Source of the DNA: UBA7330 sp965243485
GTDB taxonomy: Bacteria; Bacteroidota; Bacteroidia; Cytophagales; Cyclobacteriaceae
NCBI GenBank assembly: GCA_965243485.1
Contig: CBDEVP010000001.1
Span: forward strand, 1,426,001-1,490,000
Length of the DNA: 64,000 bases
Reading direction: 5' to 3'
Positions 43,397-50,720 of this stretch are shown here, in pieces. Made by a program: the position numbers and the translations under genes. How positions within the stretch are numbered: the stretch's first letter is position 1; every line of letters starts with the position of its first letter. Below the pieces are notes generated by a model. That model was not told where the DNA came from, searched no databases, and saw only the letters and a program-made list of their open reading frames with translations.

Positions 43397-43705
43397 ATGA
43401 ACAAAGATCTAAATACTAACCTCACATCCTTTGATGACCATTTGTATGAACAATATGGTGTTCGGGGGACACCCAAACGAGAGAAATTTGAGGAGGAATT
43501 TGAAGCCTTTCGTCTGGGAGTAATGTTGCAGGAGCTCAGGAAGAATCAGGGACTCACCCAGCAAGAACTTGCAGAAAAATGCGGGACTACAAAGACTTAC
43601 ATTTCCAGAATCGAAAACAATGCAAGTGACATAAGGCTATCAACTTTAATGCGGATCATTAGGGAAGGATTTGGTGGGCATTTGAAGTTGAATGTAGAAT
43701 TTTAG
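43397..43705 (+). CDS. XRE/HigA-like helix-turn-helix protein
   Basis: 102-aa DNA-binding protein with an N-terminal helix (REKFEEEFEAFRLGVMLQELRK) and an XRE-type HTH (LTQQELAEKCGTTKTYISRIENNASDIRLSTLMRII). The layout is that of HigA antitoxins whose HigB toxin (RelE/Gp49-like) is normally encoded just upstream. Here only 48 bases separate it from the giant gene and no toxin frame exists on either side, so it is an orphan antitoxin or a stand-alone repressor. Confidence 0.82.
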   Translation: MNKDLNTNLTSFDDHLYEQYGVRGTPKREKFEEEFEAFRLGVMLQELRKNQGLTQQELAEKCGTTKTYISRIENNASDIRLSTLMRIIREGFGGHLKLNVEF

Positions 43706-43725
43706 CTACGAAACCTAAAATACAC

Positions 43726-45414
43726 CTACAACCTCCCCTGCCCCATCTCTTCCACCGCATAATTTGCGGCCCGGGCAGTGAGGGCCATAAACGTTAATGA
43801 GGGATTGTGCGATCCGGTGGAGGTCATGCAGGCGCCATCGGTTACAAACACATTTTTGCACGCGTGCATCTGGTTCCATTTGTTCAAAAGGGAGGTTTTC
43901 GGATCACTCCCCATCCGTACCCCACCCATCTCATGGATGTCCAGGCCGGGGGCCTGTCCGGTGTCCCTGGCGGTCACATTGGTGCAACCGGCTTTTTCCA
44001 GCATGGCCGTACCTTGCTCAAAAAAATCTTTCAGCAGCAGCTCGTCATTGTCATCATAGTCCACAGAGGTGATCAGCTGGGGGATGCCCCATTCGTCCTT
44101 TTCAGTTTCGCTCAGCCTCACCTGGCTTTGCTCCTTGGGGATGGTCTCGGCCTGTGCCATCATGTAGATGGACCATTCACCGGGTTTTGAGATGCTTTCC
44201 TTAAAATCCGCCCCGAATTCATCACTGCCGATCCCGCGCGACCAGTTTTTGCGACTGGCTGTAAAATGGATCTGGTACCCGCCTTTGAACGGCATGTCAT
44301 TTTTGTAAACATTCCTGAAATTGGGAAGCATCACCGCTGTAGGTCTCCTGCCGAAGTAATAGGTATCTTCATAGCCCTGGAAGGTGGCACTGATCTCTCC
44401 CCGATAGTTGTGGAAAGAGATGTACTTGCCCAGCAGGCCATTGTCATTACCAAGTCCGTTCGGGAATCGTTCGGATTTAGAGTTCAGCAGCACCAGGTTG
44501 CTGTTGAGGGTTGAGGCGTTCAGAAAGATTACCCGGGCAAAATAATCGGTCGTTTCCTTAGTCAGCCGGTGGATCACCCTTACGCCGGTGGCTTTTCCGG
44601 CAGCTTCATCATAGATGATCGACTGTACCACGGAGTCCGGTTGCAGGGTCAGGTTGCCGGTCTTCTCCGCCCAGGGGATCGTGGAGGAGTTGGAGCTGAA
44701 ATAGCCTCCGAACGGACAGCCTCTTTCACAAAGACTTCGCGCCTGGCATTGGCCTCGACCTTGCTGAATATGGATATCCTGCGGCTCAGTCAGGTGGGCA
44801 CACCTGCCGATGATGGGGTAGCGGTCTTCATAATTTTCTTTGATGGCATGCCGAATGTGCTTTTCCACGGCATTCATCTCCCAGGGGCGTAGGAATTCAC
44901 CGTCCGGCAGGGTCTCCAGCCCGTCTTTGTTGCCGCTGATGCCGGTAAACTTTTCCACGTGGCTGTACCAGTCGGCAATATCATCATAGGTGATCGGCCA
45001 CTCCCCTCCGAAACCGTCCCTGGCTGGCATTTCAAAATCGAATTTGCTCCATCGCTGCACCTGACGTGCCCAGAGCAGGGATTTTCCGCCCACCTGGTAA
45101 CCGCGGATCCAGTCGAAGGGTTTTTCCTGGATGTAAGGCTGTTCCTGATCCTTTACAAAAAAATGCTCGGTGGCTTCTCCGAAGGCATAGCACCGGGAAA
45201 CAATGGGATTGGCTTCCCTTACCTCATGCGGCATCCGGCCCCTGTTGGGGAAATCCCAGGGGTTTTTAAGGGCGGTCGGATAATCTTCCAGGTGTTTCAC
45301 ATTTCTTCCCCGCTCGAGCACGAGCGTCTTCATGCCTTTCTCACAAAATTCTTTGGCTGCCCAGCCACCGCTGATTCCGGACCCGATTACAATGACGTCA
45401 AAGGTATTTTCCAT
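43726..45414 (-). CDS. GMC-family FAD oxidoreductase
   Basis: 562-aa flavoenzyme. FAD-binding Rossmann motif VIGSGISGGWAAKEFCEKG at residues ~10-28 and an E in VLERG. The middle holds GGKSLLWARQVQRW and a Cys-rich segment (CQARSLCERGCPFGGYF). The C-terminal GMC_oxred_C has DIHEMGGVRMGSDP and the active-site His-Asn pair in STGSHNPSLTFMALTARAA. It oxidises sugar alcohols, aldoses or aldonic acids. The next gene encodes the matching small subunit 3, so the enzyme is likely membrane-associated and exported with it. No cytochrome c subunit gene is present. Confidence 0.88.
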   Translation of the reverse strand: MENTFDVIVIGSGISGGWAAKEFCEKGMKTLVLERGRNVKHLEDYPTALKNPWDFPNRGRMPHEVREANPIVSRCYAFGEATEHFFVKDQEQPYIQEKPFDWIRGYQVGGKSLLWARQVQRWSKFDFEMPARDGFGGEWPITYDDIADWYSHVEKFTGISGNKDGLETLPDGEFLRPWEMNAVEKHIRHAIKENYEDRYPIIGRCAHLTEPQDIHIQQGRGQCQARSLCERGCPFGGYFSSNSSTIPWAEKTGNLTLQPDSVVQSIIYDEAAGKATGVRVIHRLTKETTDYFARVIFLNASTLNSNLVLLNSKSERFPNGLGNDNGLLGKYISFHNYRGEISATFQGYEDTYYFGRRPTAVMLPNFRNVYKNDMPFKGGYQIHFTASRKNWSRGIGSDEFGADFKESISKPGEWSIYMMAQAETIPKEQSQVRLSETEKDEWGIPQLITSVDYDDNDELLLKDFFEQGTAMLEKAGCTNVTARDTGQAPGLDIHEMGGVRMGSDPKTSLLNKWNQMHACKNVFVTDGACMTSTGSHNPSLTFMALTARAANYAVEEMGQGRL

Positions 45415-45426
45415 ATGATTTTTTGC

Positions 45427-45990
45427 TTAAAGCGCCCAGGCCTTTTCTCCCTCATAGGGGATGACCCCTTTCTGACCGCCAGGAACGGGCAGGTATCTCA
45501 GTGCCTGGGTGGCTCCCGGTTCGGACGTGAAATACCCGAAGAGCACAGTTGATTTTAGTAAATGGTAGAAATGAGGAGGGGTGCCGGGAATGGCCTGTTG
45601 CTGGTGTTCCCTTCTTTGGTCTTCCTGCGCCTGGATCACCTCAGCCTTTTCATCAGCACTTAAGGAGGTAAAGACATTTCCAAATGTATTTTGGATTTCC
45701 GTTTTGAGGCCGCTCAGCCCATCCAGAAATACTTTTTGATCCGCCGGGCTGAAACAATTCGTCACATAGCTTTGGATGAAATCGCCGACATTCGCTGCTT
45801 TCGCCCCGGGAGAGTCCGGCGTTTCGGGAATGATCGTTTCAGCAATGTCATTGAGCAGTTCGGTATCACCAATTTGGAACAGAGCATAAGGATGTTCTTT
45901 GGTTTCACATCCGGATAGCATGAATTGTGGGAGGAGCGTACTTCCACCGGCGATTAGGGATAAATTGGAGATGGCTGTTCTTCTTTTCAT
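45427..45990 (-). CDS. Gluconate 2-dehydrogenase subunit 3-like lipoprotein
   Basis: 187-aa small subunit that escorts and stabilises the GMC dehydrogenase. N-terminus MKRRTAISNLSLIAGGSTLL with a twin-arginine-like pair, followed by a lipobox-like LSGC (Cys28), so it may be a Tat-exported lipoprotein. The mature part matches subunit 3 (LNDIAETIIPETPDSPGAKAANVGDFI…). It is encoded 12 bases upstream of the GMC gene. Subunit 3 usually provides the Tat signal for the catalytic subunit, which lacks one here. Confidence 0.85.
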   Translation of the reverse strand: MKRRTAISNLSLIAGGSTLLPQFMLSGCETKEHPYALFQIGDTELLNDIAETIIPETPDSPGAKAANVGDFIQSYVTNCFSPADQKVFLDGLSGLKTEIQNTFGNVFTSLSADEKAEVIQAQEDQRREHQQQAIPGTPPHFYHLLKSTVLFGYFTSEPGATQALRYLPVPGGQKGVIPYEGEKAWAL

Positions 45991-46065
45991 TCCCCACTAT
46001 TGTTTGGTGTACTAAAATATCAAATTGAAATGAAGAGTGCTATTATGTGCAAAATAAATCGAGCT

Positions 46066-47313
46066 TTAAACCTTCTTAAACACCACGATCGCATTATGTC
46101 CACCAAACCCAAAGGTGTTGCTCATAGCCACCTTTACCTCTTTTTGAATGGCATCACCCGTAACAAACTGCAAGCCTGCCGGGATCTCAGGATCGATATT
46201 TTCGGTATTGATCGTCGGCGGGATCACCCCATCAATAATGGCTTTTACACTCAGGATTCCTTCAATCGCACCGGCCGCTCCCAGCAGGTGACCGGTCATG
46301 GATTTGGTGGCGCTGATATGCAGTTTGTCCAGGGATTTATTGAATACATTGTGGATGGCTTTGGTCTCACTGATGTCGCCGACAGGTGTGGATGTAGCAT
46401 GCGGATTGATGTAATCCACATCCTCGGGATTAAGATTTCCTTCTTTCAAAGCAATCTGCATTGCCCGGGCCGCTCCCAGTCCTTCCGGGTGAGTGGAGGT
46501 CATATGGTAGGCATCGGCTGTCATGGAGGCACCCACGACCTCAGCATAAATCTTTGCTCCGCGTTTCTTTGCATGTTCATACTCCTCCAGGATCATCGCA
46601 CCAGCGCCTTCACCCATTACAAAGCCGTCCCGCTCCACATCAAAGGGTCTGGAGGCCTTTGCCGGGTCATCATTTCTTTGTGACATCGCCTTCATGGCGC
46701 TGAAGCCTCCAATGGGGGATTCGCTGATCGGTGATTCCGATCCGCCGGTCACGAATACTTTGGCTTTCCCCATTTTGATGTAATTGAAGGCATCCATGAT
46801 GGCTGTATTTGAGGTGGCACAGGCCGAAACAGTGGTGTAATTGATCCCCATCAGCCCATATTTCATGGAGATCCAACCGGAAGCCATGTTGGAAATGAGC
46901 TTGGGTACGAAGAACGGGCTGAATCGTGGTGTTTTATCTCCTTCAATATATCCTCCCCACTCCTCTTCGAAAGTGATCATACCGCCCTGACCGGTACCCC
47001 AGACTACCCCAATGTCAAACGGATCCATTGTAGAAACATCAATGCCGGAATCTTCCATGGCCTGTGAGGCTACATATAATCCGTACTGGGTGAACAGGTC
47101 ACTCCTTTTGATCTCATTTCGGTCGAGTCTTCCTTCGGGATTGAAATCTTTGATCTCACAGGCAAATTGCGTCCTGAACTGGGATGCATCAAATTTGGTA
47201 ATGGTAGCTGCGCCGCTTTTGCCAGCTATGGCATTTTTCCAGAATTCTTCTACGGTGTTTCCCAGGGGAGTAAGGGCTCCAAGGCCGGTAATGACAACAC
47301 GGATATCTTTCAT
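46066..47313 (-). CDS. fabF: 3-oxoacyl-ACP synthase II
   Basis: 415-aa condensing enzyme of fatty acid elongation. Catalytic Cys in TTVSACATSNTA, and the two histidines in NPHATSTPVGD and SMTGHLLGAAGA, complete the Cys-His-His triad. N-terminal VVITGLGALTPLGN and C-terminal SNTFGFGGHNAIVVF are family landmarks. No acpP lies next to it. It is flanked by the GMC/subunit-3 pair and the mannonate dehydratase-like gene on the same strand, with gaps of about 75 bases, so these need not form one operon. Confidence 0.97.
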   Translation of the reverse strand: MKDIRVVITGLGALTPLGNTVEEFWKNAIAGKSGAATITKFDASQFRTQFACEIKDFNPEGRLDRNEIKRSDLFTQYGLYVASQAMEDSGIDVSTMDPFDIGVVWGTGQGGMITFEEEWGGYIEGDKTPRFSPFFVPKLISNMASGWISMKYGLMGINYTTVSACATSNTAIMDAFNYIKMGKAKVFVTGGSESPISESPIGGFSAMKAMSQRNDDPAKASRPFDVERDGFVMGEGAGAMILEEYEHAKKRGAKIYAEVVGASMTADAYHMTSTHPEGLGAARAMQIALKEGNLNPEDVDYINPHATSTPVGDISETKAIHNVFNKSLDKLHISATKSMTGHLLGAAGAIEGILSVKAIIDGVIPPTINTENIDPEIPAGLQFVTGDAIQKEVKVAMSNTFGFGGHNAIVVFKKV

Positions 47314-47391
47314 GTTATGTAAAATCTGCAGTTAGTGTTTGACCTCGAATATAAGTCAGCAATGTTTATCCAGTACAATTAAATTGAATGC

Positions 47392-48492
47392 TTATCCTTT
47401 GAAAGACTTTTCTACCGATTCCATCAACCCCTTGATATATCCGATGGCAAATAAGGTTCCTACAGCGCTGTAACCGGGAAAGTCATTGCTATCCCTTGCC
47501 ATGGTAGGTACGTGATCCGGACGAATATATCCATCAAAACCCACCTCATAATATTTCTGCATGGCCAGGTGCATGTCCGTGATCCCGTCGTCATGGAAGG
47601 CCTCTTCAAAATCCCATTTGGTGCCTTTAATATCCCGAAAATGAACAAAATGGATCTTTTCTCTACGCCCGAAATACTCAATGGCTGACGGGATGTCCTC
47701 CCCCATGGTTGCAAAGGTGCCCTGGCAAAAGGTTAGACCATTGTTCGGGCTGGGCACGAGGTCAATCATCTTTTTGAAGGCATCCACTGAGATCATGATC
47801 CTCGGTAGGCCACGAAGGACCGGTACAGGTGGATCATCCGGGTGAAGGGCCAGCTTCACTCCATATCTTTCGGCCTCCGGAACCACAGCCTTCAGGAAAT
47901 ATTCCAGATTTTCCCAGGATTTTTCGGCAGTAAATTCAGGATAGTCATTGATGTCTTCATCTTTGATGTCCTCATATCTGAAGGACGTTACCAGCGCATC
48001 TCCCCGGCTGGCTTTGGCCCGGTCCGTCCTGTACCAGTTGAAAACCGGCATCCAGTTATAACAAACCGTATCAAGGCCCACTTCCGGCATATTTTTAAGC
48101 ATTTGGATGAACTGATCTATTTCTTCATCCCTGCCCTGAAGGCCAAGTTTCACTTTGTTCATGGCAGGGGTTCCTTCCAGGAGTTTCCATTCCAGACCGG
48201 CTCCCTGATATTTCGCTTTGACTGCTTTCATCACTTCCAGGTCCCATGAATTGCGGCCTTTCATTTCTGCCAAACCCGGACTTGAGGGTGCTACTACTCC
48301 CGGTATCCCCATTTGCCTGGCCAGCTCCACTTTATGTGTTTCGCTCAATCCCCTAAAATAGGCAAGACATAGCCGGGCATTGATTTCTTTTGAGATGGCC
48401 AGTGTCTTACCCATAGCCGGGGAAAAACCCAGACTGGATAATGCAGTGAGAGAAGCACCTTTTTTGATAAATGATCTTCTGGAGTCTCGCAT
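47392..48492 (-). CDS. Mannonate dehydratase-like protein (UxuA family) with a Tat signal
   Basis: 366-aa TIM-barrel protein. Its N-terminus MRDSRRSFIKKGASLTALSS is a twin-arginine signal (RRSFIK), unusual for this normally cytoplasmic enzyme. The family blocks are present: LALHPDDPPVPVLRGLPRIM, CQGTFATMGE, IHFVHFRDIKG and GYIRPDHVPTM, with the His, Cys and Asp/His metal ligands. UxuA dehydrates D-mannonate to 2-keto-3-deoxygluconate. The export signal suggests a periplasmic sugar-acid pathway with the neighbouring GMC dehydrogenase. The start ATG (48490-48492) overlaps a 12-bp direct repeat also found upstream. Confidence 0.82.
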   Translation of the reverse strand: MRDSRRSFIKKGASLTALSSLGFSPAMGKTLAISKEINARLCLAYFRGLSETHKVELARQMGIPGVVAPSSPGLAEMKGRNSWDLEVMKAVKAKYQGAGLEWKLLEGTPAMNKVKLGLQGRDEEIDQFIQMLKNMPEVGLDTVCYNWMPVFNWYRTDRAKASRGDALVTSFRYEDIKDEDINDYPEFTAEKSWENLEYFLKAVVPEAERYGVKLALHPDDPPVPVLRGLPRIMISVDAFKKMIDLVPSPNNGLTFCQGTFATMGEDIPSAIEYFGRREKIHFVHFRDIKGTKWDFEEAFHDDGITDMHLAMQKYYEVGFDGYIRPDHVPTMARDSNDFPGYSAVGTLFAIGYIKGLMESVEKSFKG

Positions 48493-48604
48493 ATTTTGGA
48501 TAGTTGTTTCTATTAAAATACAGATTGTGTTTCATTTTCAGGGCTGTGGCGGATTGAAGGGCTCCGGTTTTAAATAAGGTTTGAGCATTATCTATTTTGG
48601 ATAG
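48492..48604. repeat. 12-bp direct repeat in the divergent intergenic region
   Basis: TATTTTGGATAG occurs at 48492-48503 and again at 48593-48604, 101 bases apart, between the divergent UxuA-like and DksA-like genes. It could be a pair of operators or promoter parts; the second copy is followed by a near -7 sequence (TACTTTAG, 48612-48619). The gap (48493-48647) otherwise holds nothing that I recognise. Confidence 0.45.
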
Positions 48605-48647
48605 CTTGTGTTACTTTAGCGGTTATTTCCAAAATAAAGGTTAAGAT

Positions 48648-49034
48648 ATGGCGGAGAAGACCAGATATTCAGACGAAGAACTTAAGGAGTTTGAGGAATT
48701 GATCAATGAGAAACTTGAGAAGGCAAGAAATGAACTGACTTCCCTGCGTGATTCTCTTACACACAAATCCGATGAGGGCACCGACTCTACTTACGGAGCT
48801 GCGAAAACCCTTGAGGATGGCGCTGATACGGCTGAAAAGGAGCAACTGAGCCAGCTGGCCGGACGTCAGCAGAAATTTATCAATAACCTCGAAAATGCAT
48901 TGGTGCGCATCAAAAACGGTACTTACGGGATCTGTATTGATACAGGTAAGCTGATCAGCAAGGAAAGACTGAGAGCTGTACCGCATACCATGCATTCGAT
49001 CGAATCCAAATTGAAGGGCTCGAATAACGGCTGA
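48648..49034 (+). CDS. TraR/DksA-family protein without zinc cysteines
   Basis: 128-aa protein with the DksA coiled-coil tip region (residues ~8-80, ELTSLRDSLTH…DTAEKEQLSQLAGRQQKFINNLENAL) and the C-terminal helix start GTYGICIDTGKLISKERLRAVP. Only Cys96 of the four zinc ligands of the C4 finger remains, as is common in Bacteroidota versions. It presumably binds RNA polymerase's secondary channel. The scpB start overlaps its stop in TGATG. Confidence 0.85.
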   Translation: MAEKTRYSDEELKEFEELINEKLEKARNELTSLRDSLTHKSDEGTDSTYGAAKTLEDGADTAEKEQLSQLAGRQQKFINNLENALVRIKNGTYGICIDTGKLISKERLRAVPHTMHSIESKLKGSNNG

Positions 49035-49594
49035 TGGATTATCTGGCCAATCATATTGAAGCCCTGATCTTTTGTGCGCCCAAGCCCATCAGTGAAAAAG
49101 AGCTGCAATCCTGTCTCAAAGAGATGTTTGAAGCCGATGTGCCGGTAAAGGATATCACCGAAGGAATTGAAAAGCTGGAAAAGAAATATCAATCTGACGA
49201 TTTTTCCTTTGAGCTGATCCAAAGCGGGGGCGGTTTCCAGTTCCTTACAAAACCGGCTTATCAGGCAAGCATCGGCATTTTGTTAAAACAACAGTCCAAA
49301 AAGAGGTTGTCCAATTCATCACTGGAGACCCTGGCGATCATTGCTTACAAGCAGCCGGTCACCAAAAGCGAGGTGGAGCAGATCCGTGGCGTGAACTGTG
49401 ATTATGCGGTACAAAAGCTGCTTGAAAAAGAACTGGTCGAGATCAAGGGAAAATCTGATGGGGTAGGTCGACCATTACTTTATGGTACGAGCGCCACTTT
49501 CATGGATTATTTCGGCATCAACAACATCAAAGACCTCCCCACACCCAAAGACTTTGCCCAGGAGGAGAATACCATTGGTAACCAGGGTGAGTAA
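49034..49594 (+). CDS. scpB: SMC-Scp complex subunit ScpB
   Basis: 186-aa winged-helix protein of the chromosome-condensing SMC complex. Two WH domains are recognisable (IEALIFCAPKPISEKELQSCL; LSNSSLETLAIIAYKQPVTKSEVEQIRGVNCDYAVQKLLEK), with the family's GRPLLYGTSATFMDYFGI block. ScpA is not adjacent. Start and stop overlap the neighbouring genes, showing tight coupling with the dksA-like gene and rluB. Confidence 0.95.
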   Translation: MDYLANHIEALIFCAPKPISEKELQSCLKEMFEADVPVKDITEGIEKLEKKYQSDDFSFELIQSGGGFQFLTKPAYQASIGILLKQQSKKRLSNSSLETLAIIAYKQPVTKSEVEQIRGVNCDYAVQKLLEKELVEIKGKSDGVGRPLLYGTSATFMDYFGINNIKDLPTPKDFAQEENTIGNQGE

Positions 49595-50448
49595 TGCAAA
49601 AACGTCGTCCTTCAAGGCCAGATCGTTCCTCTAAAAAGTCCGGTCATAACACCGATAAAAAAACCGGTCATTTCCCAAAGTCCGGCCGACAGCATAAACC
49701 AGAAAAGTTTAAAAAGCAGGAAGCATCTAAGGAGCCTTCTGAGATCCGTTTAAACCGTTACATTGCCAATGCCGGAATTTGCAGCCGCAGAGAAGCGGAT
49801 GAGCTGATCAAAGAAGGGAAGATCCGGGTGAACGGGAAGGTCGTCACCGAAATGGGCTTCAAAGTAAAGAAGACGGACAAGGTTGTTTACCAGGGTAAGC
49901 CACTACAGACCGAGAAGCTGCAGTATATCCTGTTGAATAAACCAAAGAATTTCATCACTACCCTATCGGATGAGAAAGGCCGTAAGGCTGTGATCTCTCT
50001 GGTAAAGAATGCCTGCGATGAACGAATTTATCCGGTTGGAAGGCTGGACAGGGATACGACGGGTCTTTTGCTCTTTACCAACGATGGCGAATTGACCAAG
50101 AAGCTGACACATCCCAGTTATAAAGTAAAAAAGATCTACCAGGTAACGTTGGATAAGCCTATCACAAAACAGGACTTTGACGACATCCTGAAAGGACTGG
50201 AGCTGGAAGATGGCTTCATTGCGCCGGATGAAATGGCGATCATTACCGATGATCAGACCGTACTTGGCGTGGAGATACATAGTGGAAAAAACAGGATCAT
50301 CCGCAGAATATTTGAACATAAAGGATACCAGGTGGTAAAACTGGACCGGGTCATGTTCGGACCTCTGACAAAGAAAAATCTCCCTCGTGGAAAATGGCGT
50401 CATCTGACAGAAAAAGAGATCAACAGCCTCAAGCACTTCAAATCCTGA
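49594..50448 (+). CDS. 23S rRNA pseudouridine synthase (RluB/RsuA family)
   Basis: 284 aa. A lysine/arginine-rich disordered leader of ~50 residues is followed by an S4 RNA-binding domain (IRLNRYIANAGICSRREADELIKEGKIRVNG) and the RsuA-type catalytic domain with Asp in GRLDRDTTGLLLFTNDG. The closing GKNRIIRRIFEHKGYQVVKLDRV segment fits RluB, which modifies 23S rRNA near position 2605; RluE/RsuA cannot be excluded. Similar basic leaders occur in other Bacteroidota RluB proteins. Confidence 0.93.
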   Translation: MQKRRPSRPDRSSKKSGHNTDKKTGHFPKSGRQHKPEKFKKQEASKEPSEIRLNRYIANAGICSRREADELIKEGKIRVNGKVVTEMGFKVKKTDKVVYQGKPLQTEKLQYILLNKPKNFITTLSDEKGRKAVISLVKNACDERIYPVGRLDRDTTGLLLFTNDGELTKKLTHPSYKVKKIYQVTLDKPITKQDFDDILKGLELEDGFIAPDEMAIITDDQTVLGVEIHSGKNRIIRRIFEHKGYQVVKLDRVMFGPLTKKNLPRGKWRHLTEKEINSLKHFKS

Positions 50449-50466
50449 GTCTTTTTAAAGAGAATA

Positions 50467-50484
50467 TGTTATGCATGCATAACA
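50467..50484. repeat. 18-bp perfect palindrome after rluB
   Basis: An 18-base sequence that equals its own reverse complement (core ATGCATGCAT) lies in the gap between rluB and the tRNA-Phe terminator. It has no loop and no following T-run, so it is more like a binding site for a dimeric protein than a terminator. The rest of 50449-50720 holds the tRNA gene, its terminator and its promoter. Confidence 0.55.
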
Positions 50485-50524
50485 AATCCAATCTATTTAC
50501 TACCTTTAGAAATCGCTCGGGAAA

Positions 50525-50553
50525 TAAAAAAACCCTGTCGGATCGACAGGGTT
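50525..50553 (-). terminator. Rho-independent terminator of tRNA-Phe
   Basis: On the minus strand, a 10-bp perfect stem (50553-50544 with 50540-50531) with a 3-base loop is followed by a run of seven T (through about 50526). It begins one base after the tRNA 3' end. Confidence 0.93.
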
Positions 50554-50554
50554 G

Positions 50555-50627
50555 TGGTGCTGGGTGGACTCGAACCACCGACTCACGGATTTTCAGTCCG
50601 ATGCTCTACCACCTGAGCTACAGCACC
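50555..50627 (-). tRNA. tRNA-Phe (anticodon GAA)
   Basis: 73-nt cloverleaf on the minus strand. The acceptor stem pairs GGTGCTG with CAGCACC, discriminator A, D-arm GCTCAGGTGGTAGAGC, anticodon stem CGGA/TCCG with loop CTGAAAA (anticodon GAA), and T-arm with GGTTCGAGTCC. CCA is not encoded. Its own promoter and terminator flank it, so it is a single-gene transcript. Confidence 0.98.
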
Positions 50628-50644
50628 TCAGGTAAATGTGGGGG

Positions 50645-50675
50645 CAAAAGTAGATAAATATCAGATTCAGACAAA
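50645..50675 (-). promoter_or_regulatory. Promoter of tRNA-Phe
   Basis: The minus strand shows TTTG (50675-50672), 19 bases, then TACTTTTG (50652-50645) followed by CCCCC: a full match to the Bacteroidota sigma factor consensus TTTG-N19-TAnnTTTG. The start site would be near 50638, about 10 bases before the tRNA. This is the clearest promoter in the window. Confidence 0.88.
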
Positions 50676-50720
50676 TATTATAATGAATTTAAACCTCATT
50701 CTCTTAAAGTAATCGAAAAC

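Noticed and set aside
44959..45552. 197-codon plus-strand frame opposite the GMC and subunit-3 genes
   Set aside because: Spans two genes on the other strand and has no domain; it is explained by high-GC codon patterns.
46000..46683. 227-codon plus-strand frame opposite fabF
   Set aside because: Antisense shadow of a conserved enzyme; no promoter or domain.
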